Shown piece after piece: positions 1-8,520 of a DNA stretch of 64,000 nucleotides; position 1 is the first letter of the stretch; each line of letters begins with the position of its first letter. The stretch lies in NCBI RefSeq assembly GCF_900078755.1, contig NZ_FKIH01000010.1; one strand, given 5' to 3'. The position numbers were made by a program, and so were the translations under genes. This DNA comes from Ichthyocystis sparus. Lineage in GTDB: Bacteria; Pseudomonadota; Gammaproteobacteria; Burkholderiales; 2013Ark19i. Below the pieces are notes generated by a model. The model was not told the DNA's origin. It did not search any database and saw nothing but the letters and a program-made list of their open reading frames with translations.

Positions 1-266
1 GCAGCATCCGTTATCGCTACAGTAGCGCTACTATTCTGATCAGTAGACGATCCATCAACCCCGGATAGCAATGTTAACAAAGACAGTGCTGAAAGCGAAA
101 ACAGCGATAAGGACGAAATTGAGGTGCTGGATATTGAAACTGGAGGTGAGAGATGCCCTCCACCGCCTTCCCCTTTATCAGGATCATTATTTTCATTTTT
201 TATATCGCTGCAATCATCAACTGATGAACTGTCAACACCTGCATAACTTGATATCTTGTAGTCCAT
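1..266 (-). CDS. Partial hypothetical membrane protein, paralogue of the 1445-2122 gene (runs off the window start)
   Basis: Function unknown. Reading the minus strand from an ATG at 266 gives an open frame to the window edge that starts MDYKISSYAG and contains SVDDCSDIKNENN, a Ser/Leu-rich hydrophobic stretch, and LLSGVDGSSTDQNSSAT. It aligns almost residue for residue with the N-terminus of the gene at 1445-2122. The start is well fixed. GGAG lies 9 bases upstream, and the earlier ATG is followed at once by TAA in this copy. The C-terminal half, including the expected membrane segment, lies outside the window. It is one member of a tandem duplication with the decayed small gene upstream of it. 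Confidence 0.6.
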   Translation of the reverse strand, partial: MDYKISSYAGVDSSSVDDCSDIKNENNDPDKGEGGGGHLSPPVSISSTSISSLSLFSLSALSLLTLLSGVDGSSTDQNSSATVAITDA

Positions 267-526
267 TATTTACATCTCCGTTTGTCTATTATTATCGCAC
301 CATACCATATTCGTACACTACCTACTTACGGGCATACCCAGCTCCAGTTGATCAAGAGATATCTTGACACACACTGGCGGAAAGTTAAATGTATTTAACA
401 AAAACATGCATGTTATATACTACACATTTTGAGGGATATATTGAAATCCTTAATTAGATGGATATAGTATTAGCAAGATAGAGTAGGGCCTGTAATTGTG
501 ATGATTTTTACTTTTTTATACTTTGG

Positions 527-880
527 CCACTCTTGACTAATGATATCCGGCAACCGAGCTTGAGTAACAAGGTGGGGGTTGCCGTTTATTATCATCCTGC
601 ATATTGACAGGAATCATGTCCATTCTCAGCACTTCTGCCGCTAGCCTACCGTTCCTGGGCTATGGGAAGATCGCCTGTTAATTTTAAAATTGTGAGAGTA
701 ACAAATTATGGCTACTACTACTATAAACTCTTATCTTGTGGCGAGGTGGCAGTGCCGTATACATAAGTGCTATTATCAGCATCAAGAATAGAAGATGATT
801 GAAAAGTCTTTTGTTGCAAATCATAATCATCACCAGCAGTACAAATGTTTATCACCAAATGTGATTCTTATAGCTTTGAT
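527..880 (-). pseudogene. Decayed copy of the 122-residue single-span membrane protein
   Basis: The minus strand matches the gene at 2388-2756 over its whole length, including the stretches for DLQQK, SSILDADNSTYVY and the C-terminal LPDIIS. A deletion in the middle (near 705-725) shifts the frame and brings in a TAG right after the codons for Asp-Lys-Ser-Leu. The stop codon of the intact copy is also lost by substitution. The start region has diverged with no clear start codon. It is therefore very likely not expressed as a full protein. Confidence 0.6.
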
Positions 881-1444
881 GTTAACTATTCATAGTTGTT
901 GTGAGTTTGTTTGTAAGGTTATTGTAAAGGTTGTGGTCTCAATTTAATTTTATGGCATGTAAAAGATTTCAGTGTATTTTGCACTACACTAATTCCCGCA
1001 CTACTAATTTAGTATGCGTGTACGTGAACAAATACTAACGCACATAAGGAAGATAGGGAAGATAGATCTTATCTTACAGGTATTGCATAAGCCACAAATG
1101 TCCACAATAATACGATTGTGATGATAACCACGAGTACTGTTAGCCAAAGCACGGTCATAAGCTATAGAAATATAACACAAGCAGCTGTAATTCTAGATAG
1201 ACGACCGCTGTCCTTTCTTTGTTTCGTATAACCGAACCGTCTCCGTGCGCACGCCAAACACCCTCTCAATAATTACCGTAACCTCTCACAATTCAGATAT
1301 AAAGCAATGAACTAAACATTTTATTAATTGCCAGTATATTCGTAGAGCACATACAGCATTGTCATGAAAATTATCTATGTGTCTTACTTATAACTTAATT
1401 TTCGCAAAGGTCCTCCGAGTTGCATTATTATAAATACGGTATTA
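881..1444. other. Intergenic stretch, no clear gene
   Basis: The part up to about 1045 is the duplicated upstream flank of the 122-residue gene. The rest is unique AT-rich DNA. The only thing of note is a very short minus-strand frame at 1069-1158 (ATG to TAA, 29 codons) encoding an almost wholly hydrophobic peptide, MTVLWLTVLVV and onward. It has no ribosome binding site and an in-frame TAG two codons before the ATG, so it may be a remnant of a membrane-protein gene. Confidence 0.4.
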
Positions 1445-2122
1445 TCACACGGCATCCTCCGCCTCCTCCTCTTCATCTCCTCGAGCACCACCCATCATAA
1501 TCATGGGTATTATTTCTCCTGGAACATAGCCCCACCCCCACTGAGCTTCATTAAGTTCCATTATTTCACCTGGGTTATCGTCCGGGTCACGATTGCCCAT
1601 CATAGCATTCCCGTTACCAAAAACATCTCCACCAATATGAGCGCCGATGTCCACTCCCCCTCGTCTTTGTCGTTCAGCAACATCTATTATTCCTATTCTT
1701 CTTGCCGCCTGTGTTATTAGAGTCTTACATGTAATGCCAAAGAATAAAATTACTATTGCTATCATTATTACGGCAAATATAGCACCTACGGTAAGAGATC
1801 CATCGTAAGCATGGGAGGTAGTAGTAGCTATTGTCGATGTAGATTCAGTTGATGTAGCAGCACCAGTTGTTACGATAGTAGCGTTACTCGTTTGATAAGT
1901 AGAATATCCCTCAACACCGGATAGCAATGTTAGCATAGATATCGCCGAAAGCGAGATTAGCGACAATGAAGAACTTGAGGCGCGGGATAAAACTGAAGAT
2001 GACTGATGCCTCTTACCATCCTTTTCTATATTAGGATGATTATTATTGTCATTTTTTGTATCACTGCAATCATCAACCGATGAAAGGTTAACACCTGCAG
2101 AGCCTGATATCCCGTGATTCAT
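1445..2122 (-). CDS. Hypothetical single-span membrane protein, 225 residues
   Basis: Not recognised. The N-terminal 45 residues are polar and Asn/Asp/Ser-rich. A Ser/Leu-rich hydrophobic stretch follows (about residues 48-70), then a Thr/Ser-rich linker and a strong membrane span (about 110-132, GAIFAVIMIAIVILFF). The C-terminal domain is Gly/Asn/Met-rich and ends in a run of acidic residues (DEEEEAEDAV). The frame is open three codons further up, but ATG at 2122 is preferred: the paralogue at 1-266 keeps this ATG, has a stop after the upstream one, and GGAG sits 9 bases upstream in both. It lies downstream of the 122-residue gene on the same strand and is probably cotranscribed with it. A secreted or inclusion-membrane protein is possible but unproven. 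Confidence 0.6.
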   Translation of the reverse strand: MNHGISGSAGVNLSSVDDCSDTKNDNNNHPNIEKDGKRHQSSSVLSRASSSSLSLISLSAISMLTLLSGVEGYSTYQTSNATIVTTGAATSTESTSTIATTTSHAYDGSLTVGAIFAVIMIAIVILFFGITCKTLITQAARRIGIIDVAERQRRGGVDIGAHIGGDVFGNGNAMMGNRDPDDNPGEIMELNEAQWGWGYVPGEIIPMIMMGGARGDEEEEAEDAV

Positions 2123-2387
2123 GCTGTACATCTCCGTTTGTTTATTATTTATTGCATTGTATTTTTATGCTATCTGGTTAATGGCACACCTAGTTCCAGT
2201 TGATCAAGATTGACAGACACACAAATTATAAGGGAGAAGGTAATTTATTTAACAAATACATGCATGTTACATATTACTCATTCTAAGAGATATATTGAAC
2301 TAAACAAACCTTAATTAGATGGATATAGAATTAGCAAGATTTAGGAGGTTCTGCAATTGTGATGATTTTGACCTTTTTATACCTTGG

Positions 2388-2756
2388 CTATGCCTGACTA
2401 ATGATATCCGGCAACTGATATTGAGGAATAAGGTCGGGGAGTTGCCGTTCATTATCAGCTTGCGCATTGACAGGAATCATGTCCATTTCCAGCACTTCTG
2501 CCGCTATCCTATCGTTCCTAGGCGACAGGAAGATTGCCGTTAATTTTAAAATTATGAGAGTAGCAATTATGGCCGCTACTACCATAAACGTTCCCGTATA
2601 AACTCTGATCTCGTCTTGCGGTGAGGTAGCAGTGTCGTATACATAAGTGCTGTTATCAGCATCAAGAATAGAAGATGACTCGAAAGCTTTTTGTTGCAAA
2701 TCATAGCTATAAGTATCACCGGCAGTACCAATGTTTATTATCAAACGCGATCCCAC
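2388..2756 (-). CDS. Hypothetical small single-span membrane protein, 122 residues
   Basis: Not recognised. A polar N-terminal half (DLQQKAFESSSILDADNSTY) precedes one strong membrane span at about residues 56-77 (TFMVVAAIIATLIILKLTAIFL region). The tail is acidic and proline-containing and ends LPDIISQA. The frame opens with GTG, and no ATG is available in frame. An upstream ATG at about 2771 is in another frame, so either GTG is used or the 5' end has suffered a frameshift. The stop lies 266 bases before the start of the 225-residue gene. A decayed duplicate sits at 527-880. Conservation of the reading frame here against decay there is the main sign that it is real. Confidence 0.45.
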   Translation of the reverse strand: MGSRLIINIGTAGDTYSYDLQQKAFESSSILDADNSTYVYDTATSPQDEIRVYTGTFMVVAAIIATLIILKLTAIFLSPRNDRIAAEVLEMDMIPVNAQADNERQLPDLIPQYQLPDIISQA

Positions 2757-5700
2757 AATATTGATGTTACCATGGACATATTTATAGTCGTTGTGAGCTT
2801 GTTTGTAAAGGTTGTAATCTCAATTTAATTTCATGGTATGTAAAACATTCAGTGTTTTTTGTACTATACCGGCCCTCACATATTAATTTTGTACGTGTGT
2901 ACATGCGCGAATACTAACATATACAAAAAAATTTACACAAATAAATGGTATTTGGCATATGCAATTTCTTAATACTTTTATAGTCAATAGTGTAATGCTT
3001 TACATATTATGCGACAGTACTTTGAATTCACGAAAGATGAGTAGTTATAACTATTAGCGATTCTTTTTTTAGCTTTAGCGTAATTCAGTTATACCATATA
3101 AATAACTAAGGATGGTAAAATGCTATACTTAGTGCTTTTAATTTAGTTTGGCATTAATAATATAATGCATACACACAAAAATAAGTTTGTTATTATGTGC
3201 TGATATTTTAGATGTCAGTAAGTGTGACTAGGATGTTAATAATTAATATATTTATAACACCATATCCCAAGCATTCTTTTCTTGTTAGGCTTGTGTTGTT
3301 TCGATGTGGGAGCTGTTGTGATGTAATCACTGAGACAAAGAGTTATACGTTAGCTTCCATTGCTTCAGACAGTGTATGCAGTGTTGGTTAGAGGTATGTA
3401 TTGTTGACGTGCTTATTTGATATTGATTTAGTTTATAATTGATAAATCTAGTCAATGATTAATCGCCGATCTTAATTAAATATTTAGAGATAGTAAAAAT
3501 AGGATAGCAAAAAAAGAGTTATCATTTGTTCCTTATCATCACGAATAGACTTTAATATTGTGAGAGGTCCGTTTGAGCTAATTACTGCAAGCAATTACTT
3601 TGCGTGGACTATTAGTTTATGCGACATTAGTTGTAAATGTAATTACACTGTCCCCATTTATTATCAAAACAATACAACACCAACACCGTTTTTTATTGCA
3701 TGCCAACATGTTCGGCAGCTGCAATATAAAATAAAAGCAACTTTATAAATTATATATGAAGTACGAATATATTCTTATCACACTTTGTGTGTTGTTGATA
3801 TTTTATTCAATCACTTAAATACTTAACATAATCATAGCACCACCACAAAATTTCTATATGCAACGCACCCACTCATACGCAGTAGCAGCACAGAACAGGC
3901 CTAATGTTCAATTTTCTACGTAACCTAGTCCATTATCTATGCAACATCACACATTCTAATTGTATATAACATCTGCTTAACAAGAGCCGCATGTTATCAT
4001 AATTTATAAATACATTTACAACATATTTTATCCTCTTTTTTTCCTTCAAATTCACATACTAAAACAATGATAAATTTTTTCAGGTACTGCAACACATTAG
4101 ATGTAGTTGTTTAGCAAGCAACTTATTGTTAATGTCCTAATAACACTAAATAACATTATAAATGACAAGATTACTACGAACAATATAACCGATAATACAA
4201 TAACTACTGTACTGCCGGCAATTTCTGCATCACCAGTATTATGTAGTAGAACTATTTTTAATCAAGGACAACATTATTTTAACAGCAAATTAGATAGTGA
4301 GGAGATAGTATCACTAAGGTTAATTGCACCTAAAAAGTTATTTCTAACTACTTCAAGTAGTTATAAAACTTGATAAATTGTTTAATGCTCAACTCTTAAT
4401 GCTATTAATAGTCTTAATATTGAATTTTTTTGCTGGAAATTATTTCCAATACGTGCCCAAATACTGTTTTTTTGTGGCTGTTACTAGTTTTATTGTTGAA
4501 GGTGCATATTCACCACTTCTATCATTATCAATTAATAGATGCTAGAACTATAGCAACAGAAATCCTTGCTGCATATTCAATAATAAAAAACCTTACTAAT
4601 TAAATCCATATATTTACCAGCCGTATCAGGATAATAATCCTAATTAATACTTTCATTGATATCAGTTATATTCACTGTTACGTAATGATGTAGAACTAAC
4701 CTTATTATTACTCCATTTGTTTATCGACATTACCAACATTAATAATGCTTATCTCAGCAACGATTATTTAGATTGAAAATATTTTCTATCCTAATACAGT
4801 AACAGTAAATTTGCATGTCTACACTACTTAAAATAAAATCAAGCATTTCAAACTTAGTAAACACAAAACAGCCGTTACAAGCTTACACTAAATTTATACT
4901 GGTCTATTTGATGTGGATTTTTATTTGACGCGCAGATACTTGCGCAGATACCTATTTTCTATAAATTAAAATAGTTAAAAAATTACATTAATCTAAGCAT
5001 CGTACAACATGCATACAGCCACCCGTATTTGCTTATAGTGTGTTTCAACACATGGCACATCAACACATGGCACATCAACACATGGCACATCAACAATTGT
5101 CATTGTCACTTACTCGATGGCGAGCATATCAGATAGATCTAAATTTATACTGTCAAGTATTAGTATACCTATGCGTATATTATCTAACATGCATTCCCGT
5201 TATACACTATTAGACAATATAAAATAAAAATATTGCCTTGCCTTGTGTATATTACATATAAGTCATGTCTTTTTTATATATGCATGTAAAGTAGAAAATT
5301 ATCTTTTTTTATCTAATGTGCGGAAATAAAAAAAACTAATTTCACAAGAGTGTATGATCTATTTATATAGAAACAGATAAATTTATCACGAAATTTCATT
5401 CACGGTGCAAACATACACTTAGCACGGGCAACTATTTATATTTACAATTCTTATGGATCATAATAATTACATTGAATTGGGTATATAAGGGGATTATAAT
5501 TTATAATCATTGTTCGGGAAGCTTTTTACAAATAACTAAAATCTGTGACAACATAGCCATTTATTTGTGCTTTTATTACAATTTAGTGGCTTTTTGAGCA
5601 CGTTTTTCATGTCATGTATGGAAATGTCCTTTCGATTTTAATGCCACAGTCATTATTTGCTAGTTTATTAATCCTAGTAATGCCCATGTTGGTATATTCT

Positions 5701-5988
5701 CTGTTTATAGGTTAGGCTCGGCGCGCTTATTTATTAATCACTGCTTAAATATTAAGTGTTTCTACTAATTCATATGCCTTTTCATTTAACCTATTGATAG
5801 CACGGAGCTGGGGTAGGAATTGTTTGTAATAATATACTTATCAAACAAATAGTTATATCTTAATTCTTGTCATTTTACATATTAATGCTATATATAGTTA
5901 TTGCTTGGTATTAAGTGCACGGTAGCTTATTGCTTATCCAGCATTACCGTTGTGTGAGTTATCCTATGTTTCTTTGGGGGATTTTTTG
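2757..5988. other. Long AT-rich stretch without a convincing gene
   Basis: About 3.2 kb with frequent stops in all frames. The longest open frames (3560-3748 and 4107-4373, plus strand) lack ribosome binding sites and recognisable domains; the second opens with TTG. The first 170 bases are the flank of the duplicated unit. A small tandem repeat lies at 5046-5095. The base composition is more AT-rich than the coding regions. It may be eroded accessory DNA; no specific function can be assigned. Confidence 0.5.
5046..5095. repeat. 15-bp tandem repeat, 3.3 copies
   Basis: The unit caacacatggcacat occurs three times without mismatch (5046-5060, 5061-5075, 5076-5090), followed by caaca of a fourth. 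It lies in gene-free DNA. Confidence 0.9.
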
Positions 5989-7896
5989 ATGAGCGACTAT
6001 ACTTCTACTGCGGAAAAAAAAGAATTTCAAGCAGAGGTTAAACAGTTACTTCACTTGGTTATACATTCTTTATATTCCAATAAAGAGATTTTTCTCAGAG
6101 AACTGTTATCCAATGCGGCTGATGCATGTGACAAATTGCGATACCTGTCTTTGCAGGACCAATCATTGTTGCCCCGTGATCATAGATTTTTTATACGAGT
6201 GGACTATGATTCTGACAAAAAAATGATCACTGTCGAGGACAGTGGTGTTGGCATGTCTTTTGACGAGGTTGTTAGCCATATTGGAACAATTGCTCGTTCA
6301 GGAACTAAGGAATTTATGTCACACATTACTGGTGACAAATCTAAAGATAGCCAACTTATAGGGCAATTTGGGGTTGGATTTTATTCTGCTTTTGTTGTAG
6401 CGAAAGAAGTGTTTTTAGAGACTAGAAAGGCTGGGTTGCCGGAGAGTGAAGGGGTTTCTTGGTCATCTGATGGATCTGGGGAATATAAAATAGATAAGAT
6501 TGAAAAGAAAACACATGGTACTGTGGTTAAATTATTGCTTAGGGATGATGAAACTAAGTGGTTGAATGATTGGGAGTTAAAGCAACTAGTTAAAAAATAT
6601 GCTGATCATATTTCTTGGCCTATAGAATTACCCACTTTTGAGTGGGATGAGCCTAGTAAATCAATGATTAGGAAAGATGGATGGTCAGTAGCAAATAGGG
6701 CAGAGACGTTTTGGACAAGGAATAAATCGCAAATTAAGCCAGATGAATATGAAGAGTTTTATCAGGCAATAGGCGGTGTGGGTGAGTATTGGGCATACAC
6801 ACATAATCGTGTTGAAGGCAAAGTAGAATATACCCAATTACTGTACATTCCTAAACAGCCCCCATATGATTTATATGATGCTAATCAAGTATCAGGTATA
6901 AAACTCTATGTTCAACATGTTTTTATAATGGATAAGGCCAATCAATTACTTCCGAACTACCTGCGTTTTGTGCGAGGGGTAATAGATGCCTCTGGGTTGC
7001 CTCTTAATGTGTCAAGAGAAATTTTACAAGAATCCCGAGATGTACGTGCTATACGTGAAGGGTGCACTAAGAAGATATTGTCCTTGCTTGATGATATTTC
7101 TCGTGATTCGCCTACAGATTACAAAGATTTCTGGTCTTATTTTGGTCCTGTCTTTAAAGAGGGTATAGCGGAGGATATTGGTAATCGAGAGCGTATTGCT
7201 GGTCTTCTTTTATTTTCTAGCACTGATGATGAATCTTATTCACAGAGTAATACTAAACTTTCCGATTATTTATCACGTATGAAGGAAGGGCAGAAGAAAA
7301 TTTACTACCTGATAGCTGATTCGTATCTTTCAGCTAAGCACAGCCCTCACCTTGAGATCTTTCGTGACAAAGGAATAGAGGTTTTGCTATTACATGATCG
7401 TATTGACGAATATGTGGTACATTTTCTCACTGAATTTGATGGTCATCAGCTCCAGTCTATCACTAAGGATGATTCAGACTTGGAAGACATAGTAAAGGAA
7501 GATTCAGTAGAGGAAAAAGATAACAAAGAGGATGCTTCATCTATCATAGATAAGATGAAGTCTGTTTTATCTGATAGAGCTAAGGATGTTCGTGTTTCTA
7601 GTAGGCTCACCCTATCTCCAGCGTGTCTTGTTGCTGACAAGCAAGATATGGGAGGCCACTTGGAACGGATGCTGAAATCAATGGGACAAAATGTTGCTAC
7701 TGCTAAACCCATTTTGGAGCTGAATATGCAGCATCCATTACTAAAGCGCCTTACAGTTGATGATCCTCTATTTGAAAATTGGTCCAAAGTGCTATTTGAC
7801 CAAGCCTTATTGGCTGAAGGAGGGAAGCTAGATGATCCAGCAACTTTCGTTAGTACAATGAATAAACTTATGATTTCAACTATGAATATAGATTAG
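5989..7896 (+). CDS. htpG: HtpG, Hsp90-family molecular chaperone
   Basis: Cytosolic ATP-dependent chaperone that helps client proteins refold. The N-terminal GHKL ATPase domain is clear: LLSNAADACDKLRY (the Asn that binds Mg-ATP), DSGVGM, GTIARSGT and GQFGVGFYSAF. The middle domain carries LPLNVSREILQESR, typical of the family, and the dimerisation domain follows (HPLLKRL near the end). At 635 residues it has the usual bacterial length. The frame is open upstream from a TTG at 5950, but ATG at 5989 (MSDYTST) is chosen because GGGGGA precedes it by 7 bases. I saw no sigma-32-like promoter in the AT-rich upstream DNA. It is convergent with the GST gene. Confidence 0.96.
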   Translation: MSDYTSTAEKKEFQAEVKQLLHLVIHSLYSNKEIFLRELLSNAADACDKLRYLSLQDQSLLPRDHRFFIRVDYDSDKKMITVEDSGVGMSFDEVVSHIGTIARSGTKEFMSHITGDKSKDSQLIGQFGVGFYSAFVVAKEVFLETRKAGLPESEGVSWSSDGSGEYKIDKIEKKTHGTVVKLLLRDDETKWLNDWELKQLVKKYADHISWPIELPTFEWDEPSKSMIRKDGWSVANRAETFWTRNKSQIKPDEYEEFYQAIGGVGEYWAYTHNRVEGKVEYTQLLYIPKQPPYDLYDANQVSGIKLYVQHVFIMDKANQLLPNYLRFVRGVIDASGLPLNVSREILQESRDVRAIREGCTKKILSLLDDISRDSPTDYKDFWSYFGPVFKEGIAEDIGNRERIAGLLLFSSTDDESYSQSNTKLSDYLSRMKEGQKKIYYLIADSYLSAKHSPHLEIFRDKGIEVLLLHDRIDEYVVHFLTEFDGHQLQSITKDDSDLEDIVKEDSVEEKDNKEDASSIIDKMKSVLSDRAKDVRVSSRLTLSPACLVADKQDMGGHLERMLKSMGQNVATAKPILELNMQHPLLKRLTVDDPLFENWSKVLFDQALLAEGGKLDDPATFVSTMNKLMISTMNID

Positions 7897-7914
7897 TACA
7901 ATGTGAGCCTGCAG

Positions 7915-8493
7915 TTAGTGGGAGAAGGCAATGGCCTTCTCCAGGGCTCTTGCTGCTGCTGGTCTCTTTTCAATAGCTTCGGTCCATTCTTCCAAATTGG
8001 AAAATAATTGCATTTGTTCTGGGTGAGATTGTCGTAGTAACTTGTATGCAGGATAGAATACTATGTCTGCAATGGAGTATGATCTTGCAAAGAACCTCTT
8101 TTTCTCTAAATGCTGATTTAGCTTTGAGAAACGGTCGAGAAGTATCCTCTTTTCTGCCGGAGGAGCAAGTCCCATAATGCCAGGCACAAAGGGCTCTAAG
8201 TAAGAGCAGTACCAGTATAGCCACTGCTTTGTATCCAGGAAATCAAAAGAGTCATCTGGGACAAGCATGCGATACTTGTCTGATAAGTACTCCAGAATAG
8301 CGCAAGAGCCGTAAACACAAACATGTTCTATGCTACCAGATGGAGTAGTATCAACTATGTATGATTGTCCATAATCTATAGGTGGTAGTGATTTGCTGCC
8401 CCGCATACGCTCTATAACTTTATAAGGTACAAATAGTTCCTCCAAGGCAATTGCCGTATCTAAAGGGAATCCTTCTGAACAAATTTCGATCAT
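7915..8493 (-). CDS. Glutathione S-transferase family protein
   Basis: Soluble protein of the GST superfamily, 192 residues. An N-terminal thioredoxin-like domain (about 1-75) ends in the hallmark segment YGSCAILEYLSDKY, where the glutathione-contacting Ser/acidic position is usually found. The all-helical C-terminal domain contains RSYSIADIVFYPA, the conserved N-capping/hydrophobic-staple region, and ends with WTEAIEKRPAAARAL, typical of bacterial GSTs. It may detoxify electrophiles or be a non-enzymatic relative; the substrate cannot be told. AGGAG lies 11 bases before the ATG. Convergent with htpG; it follows the magnesium ATPase gene by 27 bases and may be cotranscribed with it. Confidence 0.85.
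   Translation of the reverse strand: MIEICSEGFPLDTAIALEELFVPYKVIERMRGSKSLPPIDYGQSYIVDTTPSGSIEHVCVYGSCAILEYLSDKYRMLVPDDSFDFLDTKQWLYWYCSYLEPFVPGIMGLAPPAEKRILLDRFSKLNQHLEKKRFFARSYSIADIVFYPAYKLLRQSHPEQMQLFSNLEEWTEAIEKRPAAARALEKAIAFSH
7921..7942. terminator. Stem-loop between convergent htpG and GST genes
   Basis: GGAGAAGGC (7921-7929) pairs perfectly with GCCTTCTCC (7934-7942) around a 4-base loop. It overlaps the last codons of the GST gene and lies 25 bases past the htpG stop. No T-run follows on either strand, so termination by this hairpin alone is uncertain. Confidence 0.45.
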
Positions 8494-8520
8494 TAGGCGT
8501 GTTTCTCCTAAAAAAGAGTC

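Larger units (their letters stand above)
1..2925. repeat. Tandem duplication of a two-gene unit, about 1.05 kb per copy
   Basis: Bases 1 to about 1045 match about 1862 to 2925 at an offset near 1.86 kb. The match covers the 5' half of the 225-residue membrane-protein gene, the intergenic region with the shared text atgcatgtta, the 122-residue gene and its upstream flank. Coding and non-coding parts are both recognisable, so this is a segmental duplication. The copies have diverged by many substitutions and small indels, so it is not recent. The 1046-1444 stretch between the copies has no match to the flank of the second copy. Confidence 0.75.

Noticed and set aside
71..367. 98-codon plus-strand open frame
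   Set aside because: It is antisense to a paralogue of the 225-residue membrane-protein gene, which aligns on the minus strand; the plus frame has no matching features.
2319..2543. 74-codon plus-strand open frame
   Set aside because: Mostly antisense to the 122-residue membrane-protein gene; no ribosome binding site and no domain.
3560..3748. 62-codon plus-strand open frame
   Set aside because: No ribosome binding site, low-complexity AT-rich composition, no recognisable feature.
4107..4373. 88-codon plus-strand open frame
   Set aside because: Opens with TTG without a ribosome binding site; Asn/Thr/Ile-rich as expected from AT-rich DNA. A gene fragment cannot be excluded.
5046..5095. Short repeats as a CRISPR array
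   Set aside because: Units are directly abutting 15-mers without spacers, and no cas gene is in the window.
7921..7942. Hairpin after htpG as a confident rho-independent terminator
   Set aside because: The stem is perfect but no T-run follows on either strand, so it is listed only at moderate confidence.
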